This document shows positions 34,449 to 44,038 of a stretch of 64,000 bases of DNA, piece after piece; the stretch's first letter is position 1, and each line of letters opens with the position of its first letter. The stretch lies in the NCBI RefSeq assembly GCF_900094545.1, contig NZ_FMAH01000007.1, positions 112,199-176,198 of the forward strand. Reading direction: 5' to 3'. The DNA is from Martinezella miluonensis (GTDB lineage: Bacteria; Pseudomonadota; Alphaproteobacteria; Rhizobiales; Rhizobiaceae). The position numbers and the translations under genes are program-made. Below the pieces are notes generated by a model. It did not search any database. It was not told where the DNA came from and worked only from the letters and a program-made list of their open reading frames with translations.

Positions 34449-34621
34449 TAGGGCAGCTCCGCAATGGGTTTCACATCGAAGGAGATCTGCAGGATAGAAA
34501 CAGCAGTCGCAGAGGCATCCCTAGGAACTATGCACTTGTCCCACCATCTCCGCCCTTAGCTGCGAATGCTTGTAGTGCTCCAGCTATCCACCGATAGCAT
34601 CCCTCAAGGCGGCCCTGAACT

Positions 34622-35860
34622 TCAAGCCGCCGCTGTGCGCGTTTCGATCCAACGGCGATAGCGCCGGGCGCGGCAACGCGTTCCCAGTTGCGAGAGGACC
34701 AGCGCCCACGTAGGCGACACGTTCGGGGTCGTGCCCTGCCGCCGGCTGAGGCGGGTCAGCTGGTATTTGACGGCCGCCATATGCGCCGTCGAGGCAAGCT
34801 GCTTGTTCTTCCAGGCAATGGGCCTCAACGCCGGAACATCCGCCCGGCCGCTGCGCCAGTTGCGTGGCAGGCCCGGCTCGATCGCAAGTGCCGTGGCAAT
34901 CCCGGCCATCGCGACGCCGCTGTCGACGACCTTCTCGGCAATCTCCCGCCTGCGGATGCCTCCCGTCACCATGAGCGGCATGGTCGCCACCTTCGCGATA
35001 TCGCGGGCGAAGTCGAGGAAATAAGCCTCACGGGCGAGGGTGCGCTCGTCGCGCGCCGAGCCCATCATCGCAGGCGCCTCGTAGCTGCCGCCAGAAAGCT
35101 CGACGAGATCGACGCCGAGGGTGCCGAGCATCGTCACGACAGCCTGCGCGTCCTCTGGCGAAAAGCCGCCGCGTTGGAAATCGGCCGAGTTGAGCTTGAC
35201 GGCCACCGCAAAACCGGGCGTGACCGCAGCCCGGATGGCCCGCACGATGTCGAGCAGCAGGCGTGCGCGGTTCTCAAGGCTTCCACCCCAGCGGTCTTGC
35301 CGACGGTTCGTCAGCGGCGAGAGGAACTGGCTGAGAAGATAGCCATGTGCCGCATGGACCTCGACGCCGGTAAAACCCGCACGCTCCGCAAGCATCGCGG
35401 TCTCCACGAAACGGCGCTCGACCTCTGCGATATCGGCAAACGTCATCTGGCGCGGCACCGGAAACTGCTTCGATAGCGCGCCGATATCCACCGCAACCAC
35501 CGAGGGCGCCAGTGTCTGCTGACCGAGCGCAGCCGGCATCTGCCGGCCGGGATGATTGATCTGCATCCACACCTGCGCACCATGCGAACGTCCAACCGCA
35601 GCCCAAGCCTTGAAGCGATCGAGATACCGATCATCCTCCAGCACCACGCCGCCGGGGCCAGTCATTGCACGCGCATCGACCATCACGTTGCCGGTGATGA
35701 TCAATCCGGATTCGCCATCGGCCCATGCCTGATAGAGGCGGAGCAACTCTCCGGAGGGTGCATGGTCGTTATCGGCCATGTTCTCTTCCATCGCAGCCTT
35801 GGCGATGCGGTTGGGGATGACGGCGCCATTGGGCAGTTTGAGCGGAGAAAACAGGGACAT
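34622..35860 (-). CDS. NADH:flavin oxidoreductase, old yellow enzyme family
   Basis: 412 residues from ATG 35860. FMN-binding TIM barrel: start MSLFSPLKLPNGAVIPNRIA, the active-site HAAHGYLLSQFLSP, then NRRQDRWGGSLENRARLL, and the phosphate-binding MVTGGIRRR. The family reduces activated C=C bonds or nitro groups with NAD(P)H. The C-terminal 40 residues are basic and differ from standard OYE ends. It is divergent from a MerR regulator, with a long-spacer promoter between them, suggesting induction by an electrophile. Confidence 0.9.
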   Translation of the reverse strand: MSLFSPLKLPNGAVIPNRIAKAAMEENMADNDHAPSGELLRLYQAWADGESGLIITGNVMVDARAMTGPGGVVLEDDRYLDRFKAWAAVGRSHGAQVWMQINHPGRQMPAALGQQTLAPSVVAVDIGALSKQFPVPRQMTFADIAEVERRFVETAMLAERAGFTGVEVHAAHGYLLSQFLSPLTNRRQDRWGGSLENRARLLLDIVRAIRAAVTPGFAVAVKLNSADFQRGGFSPEDAQAVVTMLGTLGVDLVELSGGSYEAPAMMGSARDERTLAREAYFLDFARDIAKVATMPLMVTGGIRRREIAEKVVDSGVAMAGIATALAIEPGLPRNWRSGRADVPALRPIAWKNKQLASTAHMAAVKYQLTRLSRRQGTTPNVSPTWALVLSQLGTRCRARRYRRWIETRTAAA

Positions 35861-35889
35861 GAGGGGTCTCCAAAGATTGATTTGAAGGC

Positions 35890-35920
35890 ACCATAACCTT
35901 TGAGTTAAGTTTAAGGTCAA
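35890..35920 (-). promoter_or_regulatory. MerR-type promoter for the OYE gene
   Basis: On the minus strand: -35 TTGACC (35920-35915), a 19-base spacer, and -10 TATGGT (35895-35890). The spacer holds the imperfect dyad ACCTTTGAGTT / AAGTTTAAGGT (35896-35917, 8 of 11 pairs). The elongated spacer is diagnostic for activation by a MerR-family protein, here the divergent neighbour. Confidence 0.75.
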
Positions 35921-35947
35921 GCGGGTTTCCGTTGAGGATTGTCGACC

Positions 35948-36433
35948 ATGAATATCGGGGAACTGGCCAAACGCACCGGCCTCAGCAGTTCACGCATCCG
36001 CTTCTATGAGCGGGCTGGTCTCCTGACGACGGTCGATCGCGGGCCGAACGGCTATCGCACCTATCCGCCGCAGGCCGTGCTCGTGCTCACGCTGATAACG
36101 ACCGCACAGAATGCGGGCTTCAGCCTGGAGGAAATCCGCAGGCTGCTACCCTCCGATCTGGAGCGATGGCAACACGACGGACTGCTGGAAGCGCTCCGCC
36201 GCAAGGTGGCGGATATCGAGGCGCTGGAGGCCCGGCTTGCCGAAAACAAGGCGCAGCTTGTGTCGCTTATCGCAGACATCGAGGCAAAGCCGGACGACAT
36301 CGACTGCGCAACCAATGCGCGCCGGGTCCTCTCACGCGTGGTTGGACAAGAGACGGAGAGCCACCTCGAGGGCGCTGGTGACATCAAGCCGACCGGCAAG
36401 GCGAGCCGTCGTTGGCAAACGAAGGCCGGTTAG
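35948..36433 (+). CDS. MerR-family regulator
   Basis: 161 residues from ATG 35948. N-terminal HTH MNIGELAKRTGLSSSRIRFY, wing, then a long coiled-coil helix (ALRRKVADIEALEARLAENK). A Cys near the C-terminal end of the helix (DDIDCATN) could sense thiol-reactive compounds, but the CueR-type metal loop is absent. It is divergent from the old-yellow-enzyme gene and very likely its activator. Confidence 0.9.
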   Translation: MNIGELAKRTGLSSSRIRFYERAGLLTTVDRGPNGYRTYPPQAVLVLTLITTAQNAGFSLEEIRRLLPSDLERWQHDGLLEALRRKVADIEALEARLAENKAQLVSLIADIEAKPDDIDCATNARRVLSRVVGQETESHLEGAGDIKPTGKASRRWQTKAG

Positions 36434-36601
36434 GTGTCACAGGTAAGGGAGCAAACGAATCTGCACGCAGCACCAGGACAGTTGCACGACCGGCGTTATC
36501 CGACTCACTACGCTCCTCCCCAAAAGTCAGCCGCCGATGCCACGAATGCATAGGCGGCATTGAGGAAGACCTATTTATCTGCCAAGCGACGGCCTAAGCA
36601 C

Positions 36602-37483
36602 CTAGCGGGATGGTGCCAGCACAAAATCGTGGTCGACTTTCCAGAACTTGCCGTCAAAGCCAAGCTCTTTGGCGCGGGCGTGATCATCCACGAGCTTGAA
36701 TTCGGCAAGCAGGCTCTCCTTGACGCCGAACACCGCATCGGAATGGATGTAAGGATCGTCGGGATCGAAGATATGGGTCGTCAGCGTCTCGAAACCGTCC
36801 GCCTTGATGATGTAATGCAGGTGAGCAGGGCGGTAGGGATGACGGCCGAGTGCATCGAGCAACTTTCCAACAGGCCCATCGTCGGGAATCGGATAGTATT
36901 TCGGCTTCACCGCCCGGAACCAGTAATGTCCGTCCTTGCCGGTACGAAATATACCGCGCAGATTGAAATCGGGCTGGATGCCCTTCTGTTGGACATCGTA
37001 GAAGCCTTCATCATTCGCTTGCCAGACATCAAGCACCGCGTTTTCGATCGGCCTGCCCTCGGTATCGAGGATGCGGCCGCTGATCACCATGTCCTCGCCC
37101 TTCTGGTCGAGGCAGATATTGGCGCCCATGGGAAGCTCCGGCGCATCCGCGACATGGAAGGGACCGAGGACGGTGCTCTCCGAGGCGCCTGACGGTTTGC
37201 GATTGTTGATCGCGTCGACCAGCATCGACACACCGAGCACATCCGACAGCAGGATGAATTCCTGCCGCCAGTCCGTGCAGGTATGGCCGGTGCGGGTGAG
37301 GAAGAAGATAGCCTCCATCCATTCGTCCTGGGTCGGCTCCAGCTCCTTCACCGCCTCATGCAGCTTGCGGGTGACGACCTCCATCACCTGTTTCAGCCGC
37401 GCATCCCTGGCGTTGGCGTTGCGGCCGGTAACAACCTCGACGGAGTTTTCCTCGGTGAAATAGCCTTTTTCTTGCACGCTCAT
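36602..37483 (-). CDS. Hydroxyquinol/catechol 1,2-dioxygenase, intact Fe site
   Basis: 293 residues. Intradiol dioxygenase with N-terminal helical dimer domain (TQDEWMEAIFFLTRTGHTC) and all four Fe(III) ligands: Tyr162 (EGFYDVQ), Tyr197 (KYYPIPDDGP), His221 and His223 (RPAHLHY). Positions and length match hydroxyquinol 1,2-dioxygenases. It would open hydroxyquinol to maleylacetate, the substrate of the reductase at 44039-45100. Last gene of the nine-gene operon, 7 bases after the flavin hydroxylase. A plain catechol substrate is the main alternative. Confidence 0.92.
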   Translation of the reverse strand: MSVQEKGYFTEENSVEVVTGRNANARDARLKQVMEVVTRKLHEAVKELEPTQDEWMEAIFFLTRTGHTCTDWRQEFILLSDVLGVSMLVDAINNRKPSGASESTVLGPFHVADAPELPMGANICLDQKGEDMVISGRILDTEGRPIENAVLDVWQANDEGFYDVQQKGIQPDFNLRGIFRTGKDGHYWFRAVKPKYYPIPDDGPVGKLLDALGRHPYRPAHLHYIIKADGFETLTTHIFDPDDPYIHSDAVFGVKESLLAEFKLVDDHARAKELGFDGKFWKVDHDFVLAPSR

Positions 37484-37490
37484 TGTTGCC

Positions 37491-39245
37491 TCACAGATCC
37501 AGAATTGTCGTCAGCACGCGGCGAAGCTCGCGCTCCGGGTCGTCAGCGGCCGCATCGGAACGCCAGGCGACATGATGGTCCGGACGCACGAGCAGCACGC
37601 CGGAATCTCTTATGTCCCGCGCCCGCGCCCAGTCTCCAGTCAGGTCTTGCCATTCCTGTCGCGGACCGATCTTGTGGGCGGCGATTGGCAACTTCAATTC
37701 CTTCGACAACGCTTTTGCCGCCGCGATCCAGCCGTCGCCGCCGATGCCGGTCAGCACCGTGAAAACACCGTGACCGGTAAGATCGAGGCTTGATACCCTC
37801 TCGCCGCTATCGCTGAACAACCAGGCATGCGGCAGCCGTGCGCCCGGCCAAGTAGTCGGCTGAAAATGCAGTTCCGCATCCCTCTCGAAGGCCGGTTCCG
37901 GCTGTCCGTCCTTGACCACGGCATTCGAAGTGTAGCGATGGTTCATTTCCACGCCATGTGCGTCGAACTCGTAGACCTTATAAGCAATCGCCTCGCGGAT
38001 TGCCGTGCGCTGACGCTCAGCATCGGCCGTGTCGTCGCAGCGCGCATCCATGTTCTGCTGCATCTTCACCGGATCGACGGAATCGAGCAGACCCAGCGAC
38101 TTGAAGATCGGACCGAACTCCTCGATCGATTTGTTGGCGCGGGTGACGATCTGCTTGGCGATCGGCGCACGTTCGGCCTGGTAGCTATCGAGCAGGCCAA
38201 TGCCGGCCTGACCTCTAAGGACCATGGCAAGCTTCCAGGCAAGGTTAAAGCCGTCCTGGATCGAAGTGTTGGAGCCGAGGCCGTTCGAGGGCGGATGGCG
38301 ATGGGCGGCATCACCCATGCAGAACACCCGGCCGTTCGACATGGTGGTCGCGTACATGTTGTTGACGGTCCAGGTGGAGACGGATTTGATCTTCGGCTTG
38401 AGATCGGCAACGCCCACCAGTTCGCGCACGACCTTGGTGGCGAAAGCGTCGTCGACCTGTGGCGCCGGCTGGTTGATGTCATAGCCCCAGACAATCAGCC
38501 ATTCGTTCCACGGCCGCACCATACGCACCAGGCCCATGCCGATGCCGCCGACATCGGCACCGGGCTGCAGCACCCAATAGAGCACCGACGGCCGATGGGC
38601 GACGTAGCGCGAGAGATCGGCCTCGAACAGGATGTTCATCGAGCCGGCGACGCCCATCTTGCCTTCGAAGGTCAGGCCCGCCTGTTCAGCCACCTTGGAA
38701 TTGCCGCCATCCGCGCCGATCAGGAATTTCGAGCGGATGGTCAATTCCTTGCCGGTCAGCCGATCGAGACAGGTCGTGGTGACGCCTTCCGCATCCTGGA
38801 CATGGCGCACATACTCCGTCGACATGCGAGCCTGCGCCCCGCGCGAGCAAGCCGTCTTGAACAGCAGCGGCTCCATGTAAGTCTGCGGCAGGTCATTCAT
38901 ATGGGCAGGCGATGAAAGAAGGTGCTCGGCGCGCGAGAGTGGATGGTTGCCCCAGCTCTGCATGCGGCCGATCTCCTCACCGGCGACCGCCGTGCAGAAA
39001 ACGTTCTGTCCCATCAGATCCTGCTCGACCGCGAAGAGATAGGCCTCCTCCTCCACGTCGCGACCGAGATCGCGCAGAACCTCCATCGTGCGCTGGTTGG
39101 TAATGTGCGCGCGTGGCGTGCTCGCCAGCCAGCGATAGCGGTTGATCACCATCGGCTCGAGACCGTAGCTAGCAAGCAGCGCTGCCGTCGCCGAGCCGGC
39201 GGGTCCCGTGCCAATGATCAGAACGTCGGTGGTGATGTCAGCCAT
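37491..39245 (-). CDS. FAD-dependent aromatic hydroxylase, TfdB/PheA-like
   Basis: 584 residues from ATG 39245 with GGGAGGG upstream; its start overlaps the permease end by 8 bases. FAD motifs: GTGPAGSATAALLA near the N-terminus, the LIGADGGNSKV segment, and VFCMGDAAHRHPPSNGLGSN. The C-terminal thioredoxin-like part is present. The sequence closely follows 2,4-dichlorophenol and phenol hydroxylases, which add one ortho-OH using NADPH and O2. In this operon it probably makes hydroxyquinol from resorcinol or a related phenol. Confidence 0.9.
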   Translation of the reverse strand: MADITTDVLIIGTGPAGSATAALLASYGLEPMVINRYRWLASTPRAHITNQRTMEVLRDLGRDVEEEAYLFAVEQDLMGQNVFCTAVAGEEIGRMQSWGNHPLSRAEHLLSSPAHMNDLPQTYMEPLLFKTACSRGAQARMSTEYVRHVQDAEGVTTTCLDRLTGKELTIRSKFLIGADGGNSKVAEQAGLTFEGKMGVAGSMNILFEADLSRYVAHRPSVLYWVLQPGADVGGIGMGLVRMVRPWNEWLIVWGYDINQPAPQVDDAFATKVVRELVGVADLKPKIKSVSTWTVNNMYATTMSNGRVFCMGDAAHRHPPSNGLGSNTSIQDGFNLAWKLAMVLRGQAGIGLLDSYQAERAPIAKQIVTRANKSIEEFGPIFKSLGLLDSVDPVKMQQNMDARCDDTADAERQRTAIREAIAYKVYEFDAHGVEMNHRYTSNAVVKDGQPEPAFERDAELHFQPTTWPGARLPHAWLFSDSGERVSSLDLTGHGVFTVLTGIGGDGWIAAAKALSKELKLPIAAHKIGPRQEWQDLTGDWARARDIRDSGVLLVRPDHHVAWRSDAAADDPERELRRVLTTILDL

Positions 39246-40353
39246 TTGGCCCTCCCTTTTCATCATGCAGGACAGGTCCGCCCTTCAGCAGGCGGCGGAC
39301 CGGAAAAAGTTCCCAGCCGGTACGGCTGGAGATGAGACCCCAGAGGCCCCGTGGTGCAAACAGCATCGCGACGATGGCCAATGCGCCCAGAGCCAGCAGA
39401 TACCAGGAGCCGTAGCTCGAAAAGGCATTCTGCAGCAGGAAGAAGACAAGCACGCCGACGAGCGGCCCTTCGATGGTGCCGATACCGCCAATGACGACGA
39501 TGAAGACGACGTAGGCGGTCCAGTCGGTGAGCGAGAAAGCAGCATCGGGGGAAATGCGCGCCTTTTGCAGGTAGATGAGCGCGCCGACCATGCCCGTCAC
39601 GAAGGCGGTTGCCAGATAGACGACGATCTTAAGCCGGCGCGCGTCGACGCCGAGCGCGCGTGCCGCCGTCTCGTTATCGCGCACGGCGGCAAGGCCAAGC
39701 CCCTGTTTGCTGCGCAGCAGCCTGTAGATGAAACCGATCGTCAGCGCCGTAAGTGCTAATGCCAGCCAATAGGCAAGCGCATCGGCCGCGGCGGCGGAGC
39801 GCATGCCGAACCAGTTTTGCAGCAATGAAATACCCAGCATGTCCTTGGTGGCTTCGCGCGGCAGCGACGTGCCCGTTCCGCCGCCGAGCATCTTCCACTG
39901 GGCGAAAAGCAGCCGTCCGACTTCGGCGATGACCCAGGTGCCGATCGCGAAATAGGGGCCGTAAAGCCGGAAGGAGAAGAAAGCGGCCGGCGCGGCGATC
40001 AGCATTGCGAAGAGCCCGGCCAGTGGAATGGCAAGGATCGGGTCGACACCGGCGAGAATGACGAAGCCGAACAGCGCATAGGCGCCGCAGCCGACGAAGA
40101 GCTGCTGTCCCACAGAGATCAATCCGGCATAGCCGGCGAGCAGGTTCCAGCTTTGCGCCAATGCCAGCATGGTCAGGATGAAGAAGAGATCCTGCACGAC
40201 GCCGCGCGACATGACAAAGGGGGCAGCCGCCAGCACGGCCACTGCGACGAGCGAAAGGATAGCGAAGAGGCTGGAAAGCCGCGTTCGTGTTTCCACTCGC
40301 CAGCCTGTAGGCGCTTCCATTTGGGTCGACATTGTTTCGAAACCTGGAGTCAT
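39238..40353 (-). CDS. LIV-type ABC importer permease (LivM-like)
   Basis: 371 residues from ATG 40353 (GAGGCGG upstream); ATG 40332 is an alternative. About 9-10 hydrophobic helices. The LivM signature AGLISVGQQLFVGCGAYALF and the coupling segment AVRDNETAARALGVDARRLK are present, followed by GGIGTIEGPLVGVLVF. It forms the channel with the LivH-like subunit. Placed between the importer ATPases and the hydroxylase, it most likely serves uptake of the aromatic substrate. Confidence 0.92.
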   Translation of the reverse strand: MTPGFETMSTQMEAPTGWRVETRTRLSSLFAILSLVAVAVLAAAPFVMSRGVVQDLFFILTMLALAQSWNLLAGYAGLISVGQQLFVGCGAYALFGFVILAGVDPILAIPLAGLFAMLIAAPAAFFSFRLYGPYFAIGTWVIAEVGRLLFAQWKMLGGGTGTSLPREATKDMLGISLLQNWFGMRSAAAADALAYWLALALTALTIGFIYRLLRSKQGLGLAAVRDNETAARALGVDARRLKIVVYLATAFVTGMVGALIYLQKARISPDAAFSLTDWTAYVVFIVVIGGIGTIEGPLVGVLVFFLLQNAFSSYGSWYLLALGALAIVAMLFAPRGLWGLISSRTGWELFPVRRLLKGGPVLHDEKGGPNG

Positions 40354-40360
40354 GGCCGCC

Positions 40361-41224
40361 TCAATCCACTGCCCGAGGGAAAAGACCGCGCGGCCGGAAG
40401 AGCAGCACGAGCAGGAAGGCGATATGCCCGGCAAGGATCTGCCATTCGGGATTGATCGCCGCTCCCATCGTCTGGGCAACTCCCAGGATGATACCGCCGG
40501 CAAGCGTACCCCAAAGCGAGCCGAGACCGCCGATGATGACAGCCTCGAAGGCATAGATCAGTCGTGCCGGCCCTGCCGTCGGATCGAAATTCGCGCGCAT
40601 GCCGAGATAGAGCGCCGCGACAGTTACGATCATCATCGCAAGCCCTGTGGCAATGGCGAAAATGGAATTGGGCCGGATGCCCATCAGGCTCGCCGTGACA
40701 ACATCATCCGAGGTGGCGCGGAAGGCGCGACCGAGCTCGGTGCGGTAGATGAGCTGGTTGAGTCCGACGATGACGAGGACGGCCGAAGCAAAGGTGAGGA
40801 GCGGCATCAGGCCGGCACTGACGCCGCCAAATTGCAGCGAGGCCGTCTCCAAAGCACCTGCAGAGATACGCCGGCTGTCGGCTGTGAAGCCTTCCAGAAG
40901 TCCGTTCTGGATCACGATCGACAGACCGAAAGTGACGAGCAGCGGCGGCAGAATGTCCTTGCCGAGCGTTCGATTCAGCAGGTGATATTGCAGCAGCCAA
41001 CCGACGGCGAACATCAGCGGTGCGGCGATCAGCGCAGCCAGGAAGGGATTAAGCCCGAGGAAGGAGACAAGCACCAGGATCAGGAAGGCCGCCAGCACGA
41101 TGAGATCGCCATGAGCGAGATTGACGAGTCGCATGATGCCGAAGACGAGGCTCAAGCCTGCTGCAAACAGCGCGTAAAGGCCACCGAGTAGAACACCTTG
41201 CAGAAGCGTATCAAGCCAGTTCAT
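40361..41224 (-). CDS. LIV-type ABC importer permease (LivH-like)
   Basis: 287 residues from ATG 41224, overlapping the ATPase stop. LivH signature: GGLYALFAAGLSLVFGIMRL, then VNLAHGDL, the coupling segment RATSDDVVTASLMGIRPNSI, and IIGGLGSLWGTLAGGIILG. About eight helices. Partner of the permease at 39238-40353. Confidence 0.93.
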   Translation of the reverse strand: MNWLDTLLQGVLLGGLYALFAAGLSLVFGIMRLVNLAHGDLIVLAAFLILVLVSFLGLNPFLAALIAAPLMFAVGWLLQYHLLNRTLGKDILPPLLVTFGLSIVIQNGLLEGFTADSRRISAGALETASLQFGGVSAGLMPLLTFASAVLVIVGLNQLIYRTELGRAFRATSDDVVTASLMGIRPNSIFAIATGLAMMIVTVAALYLGMRANFDPTAGPARLIYAFEAVIIGGLGSLWGTLAGGIILGVAQTMGAAINPEWQILAGHIAFLLVLLFRPRGLFPRAVD

Positions 41225-41933
41225 GGGTGTCCGCTCCAAAATAGGCCGCATGGATGTCAGCGCGATCGAGTTCGGCCGGGCGCCCGGTCAAGGTGATGCG
41301 ACCCTCCATCATGCAATAGACACGGTCGGCAACCTTCAGCGCCTGGGCGATATCCTGCTCGACGATGACGATGGCCGCACCTGCGGCCCGGATCTGGGAG
41401 AAGGCGGCGTAGATGTCCTTGATGATCACGGGGGCTAGACCGAGGCTCAGCTCATCGCAGAGCAGTACTTCGGGATTGGACATCAGCGCCCGGCCGATCG
41501 CGACCATCTGCTGCTGTCCGCCGGAAAGCGCGGTTGCCGGATTGCGGCGTCTCTCCTTCAAAACCGGAAACAGTGAATAGATGCTGTCGAGCGTCCAAGG
41601 TCCGGCGATCCGGCGGCCATAGCGGCCGATCTGGAGATTTTCCTCGACCGTCAGCGACGGGAACAGTTTCCGTCCCTCCGGCACAAGCGCGATGCCTCGG
41701 CGGACCACATCGGAAGCGGCAATCGCCCCGATCGGTTCGCCGCGATGCAGGACCATGTCGGGCCTGTTGGCGATCACGCCGGCAATCGAGCGCATGAGGG
41801 TCGATTTTCCCGCGCCATTGGCCCCGATGACGGCAATGGTCTCGCCGGCCTCCAGATGGAGATCAACGCCAAGCACAGCCTGGAAATCTCCATAGGAAGC
41901 CATGAGGCCGCAGGTTTCGATGAGGCTTGCCAT
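41211..41933 (-). CDS. LIV-type ABC importer ATPase (LivF-like)
   Basis: 240 residues. Walker A GANGAGKST, signature LSGGQQQMVAIGRALM, Walker B VLLCDELSLGLAP (the usual DEP reads DEL). Length and the LFPSLTVEENL segment fit LivF. Start and the LivG stop share one base (TGATG), which points to translational coupling. Confidence 0.93.
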   Translation of the reverse strand: MASLIETCGLMASYGDFQAVLGVDLHLEAGETIAVIGANGAGKSTLMRSIAGVIANRPDMVLHRGEPIGAIAASDVVRRGIALVPEGRKLFPSLTVEENLQIGRYGRRIAGPWTLDSIYSLFPVLKERRRNPATALSGGQQQMVAIGRALMSNPEVLLCDELSLGLAPVIIKDIYAAFSQIRAAGAAIVIVEQDIAQALKVADRVYCMMEGRITLTGRPAELDRADIHAAYFGADTHELA

Positions 41934-42652
41934 CAGACTTCCATCCCCAGGTAGATCTCGCGCACCTCACTTGAGGCCATGATCGCGTCGGGCTCGCCGA
42001 TGCCGATCACCCGGCCGAAATTCAGCACGAGAATGCGCTGAACCACCGCCGTCAGCGCATGCAGCACATGCTCGATCCAGATGATCGCAACGCCGCGTTG
42101 GTGAACCCGCTTGATGGTGGCGACGAGCTGACGGCATTCGCCTTCCGTCAGGCCGCCTGCAATCTCGTCGAGCAGCAGCAGCTTCGGCTGGGTCGCCAAG
42201 GCCCGGGCCAATTCCAGGCGCTTGCGTTCCAGGAGTGTCAGCGATCCAGCAGGCATGTTCGCCTTGGCGATCAAGCCGGTCTCGACGAGAATGTCTGCGC
42301 AAAGATCCGAGACGTTCCTCTCGGTCGCCTGTGCCCCAAATGCGCCGGCGACCAGCAGATTTTCATAAGCAGTCAAACGTTCGAAGGGCTGCGGGATCTG
42401 GAAGGTGCGGCCCATGCCCGCAAAGCAGCGCTGCATCGGCGGCGTGTGGGTGACATCACGCCCGTCAAAGCGGATCGACCCGCGCGCCACGGAGAGGTTG
42501 CCGTTGATCAGGTTGAACAGCGTCGATTTGCCGGCGCCGTTCGGCCCGATGATCCCAAGTGCTTCCCCCGGCTCGACCGAGAAGCCGATATCCTCGGCGA
42601 CAACGAGCGCGCCGAAGGATTTCGAGACTCCGTTCAGTTCCAGTATGGGCAT
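41933..42652 (-). CDS. LIV-type ABC importer ATPase (LivG-like)
   Basis: 239 residues from ATG 42652 with CCAGGGAGA upstream. Walker A GPNGAGKST, LivG insert RTFQIPQPFERLTAYENLLV, Walker B LLLLDEIAGGL (Ile after DE). The family-typical signature LSGGQ is replaced by a TLLERKRLELARALA segment, as in other LivG proteins. Separated from the binding-protein gene by a strong stem-loop (42666-42699). Confidence 0.92.
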   Translation of the reverse strand: MPILELNGVSKSFGALVVAEDIGFSVEPGEALGIIGPNGAGKSTLFNLINGNLSVARGSIRFDGRDVTHTPPMQRCFAGMGRTFQIPQPFERLTAYENLLVAGAFGAQATERNVSDLCADILVETGLIAKANMPAGSLTLLERKRLELARALATQPKLLLLDEIAGGLTEGECRQLVATIKRVHQRGVAIIWIEHVLHALTAVVQRILVLNFGRVIGIGEPDAIMASSEVREIYLGMEV

Positions 42653-42665
42653 TGTCGTTCTCCCT

Positions 42666-42699
42666 GGAGACTGCCCGACCAAATGCCGGGCAGCTCTCC
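42666..42699 (-). promoter_or_regulatory. Intercistronic stem-loop after LIV binding-protein gene
   Basis: GGAGACTGCCCG (42666-42677) pairs with CGGGCAG (42687-42693) and, past one bulged C, TCTCC (42695-42699), a 12-bp helix. It lies 2 bases from the binding-protein stop and also holds the sequence just before the LivG ribosome site. No U tract follows. Confidence 0.6.
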
Positions 42700-42701
42700 T
42701 C

Positions 42702-43982
42702 TCACGCCAGAGCTTCGAGCTTGCCGCCGAGCGGCACATTCGGCGCCAGCCCGTTTTCGACAACGACGAGATCGTAGCCGCCGCCCGATTTCAGCCGCCA
42801 TTGGCCGCCGACCAGAGGCGTCTTGGCGACATTCTTCTGGGCAAATGGCGGAAGCTTTTCGCTGCCCCAGGCAATCGGGCCGACGAGCGTATCGAGCTTC
42901 GTTTCACCGATCGCCTTGGCGACCGCCTTGGCATCGCCTACATCTTCCGTCCGCTTCATGACGTCGACGGCGAGTTCGAACAGTGCGTGGGCAAAGCCGA
43001 TCGGCTGCGTCCACGGGCGGCCGGTCGCCTTCGTAAAGGCAGCCGCGACCGCCGATGCGGTCTCGCCGGTCAACGACGACGTGAATGGATGCGTCGGGGT
43101 CCACCAGACTTCGGTCGAAAGATTGTGCCCGGCATTTCCCAGCGCTTCGACGGTCTGCGGGAAGAGAAGCGCCTTGCCGATCGAGGCGACCTTCGGCTTG
43201 AGGCCCTGCTGCTTGGCCTGGTTCCAGAACGTCGTGAGGTCGGGCGGAATCATCACCCCGGTCAGAATATCGGTGCCGGCCTGCTTGAAGGCGTTGATCT
43301 GCGCGGAAAAATCATCCGTGAGATTCTGGTAGCGGCCGGTATCCGTCAGCCCGTAGCCAAGCTTTTCGAGGACTGGCGGGAAACCGACGACCTTGTCGCC
43401 CCAGGCATTGCCGTCGCCATCGTTTGGAAACAGACCGCCCACCTTCTTGTTCGTCTCAATCTGGCCCCACATGCCGGTGAAGACCGCGATAATGTCTTCC
43501 AGACCCCAGAAGAAGTGATAGGCATAGTTGAACGGCTTCCACGAGGCGGGGTCGCCCGGATTGCCCTGCTGGCCGATGAACCAGGGTTGCCACGGCGCGA
43601 CCGTCGAAATGCAAGGCATCTCCTCGCCCTCGCATGTGGTGGAGACCGGATTGGTCGTTTCCGGTGTCGAGGAAACCAGCATCAGGTTGATCTGATCGTC
43701 GACGATCAGTTGCTTTGCCACTTCTGCGGCCCGGTTCGGGTTCGACTGGCTGTCCTTGACCACGACCTCGTAGTTGAAGCCCTTTGCCTTCGTGGTCGCC
43801 AGGAAGGCATCGATGACGAACTTGTCGGCTTCGCCGAAGGCGGCGAGCGGCCCCGTCTGCGGGCTGACATAGCCGAGCTTGATCGCCGTATTCTTGGCGA
43901 TCGCAGGCATGGCCAGGCCCGAGGTTGCGAGCAGCGCACCGCCGGCAGCCGTCGTCTTCAGAAAGTCGCGTCTCGTGAACAT
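42702..43982 (-). CDS. LIV-type solute-binding protein, Tat signal
   Basis: 426 residues from ATG 43982 (GGGGAGGAAGC upstream); ATG 43997 also has a good ribosome site. The N-terminus has a twin-arginine signal (FTRRDFLKTTAAGGALLATS). The mature start IKLGYVSPQTGPLAAFGEAD and the later VIDDQINLMLVSSTPETTN segment are Peripla_BP_6 features. Binding proteins of this type in Rhodopseudomonas-type bacteria take up aromatic acids. Its operon with ring-cleavage genes points to an aromatic ligand rather than an amino acid. Confidence 0.9.
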   Translation of the reverse strand: MFTRRDFLKTTAAGGALLATSGLAMPAIAKNTAIKLGYVSPQTGPLAAFGEADKFVIDAFLATTKAKGFNYEVVVKDSQSNPNRAAEVAKQLIVDDQINLMLVSSTPETTNPVSTTCEGEEMPCISTVAPWQPWFIGQQGNPGDPASWKPFNYAYHFFWGLEDIIAVFTGMWGQIETNKKVGGLFPNDGDGNAWGDKVVGFPPVLEKLGYGLTDTGRYQNLTDDFSAQINAFKQAGTDILTGVMIPPDLTTFWNQAKQQGLKPKVASIGKALLFPQTVEALGNAGHNLSTEVWWTPTHPFTSSLTGETASAVAAAFTKATGRPWTQPIGFAHALFELAVDVMKRTEDVGDAKAVAKAIGETKLDTLVGPIAWGSEKLPPFAQKNVAKTPLVGGQWRLKSGGGYDLVVVENGLAPNVPLGGKLEALA

Positions 43983-44038
43983 GCTTCCTCCCCTCATTGT
44001 CTCTCCTCCCAAAGAGTGCGCCCACGGGCGCCTATGTC

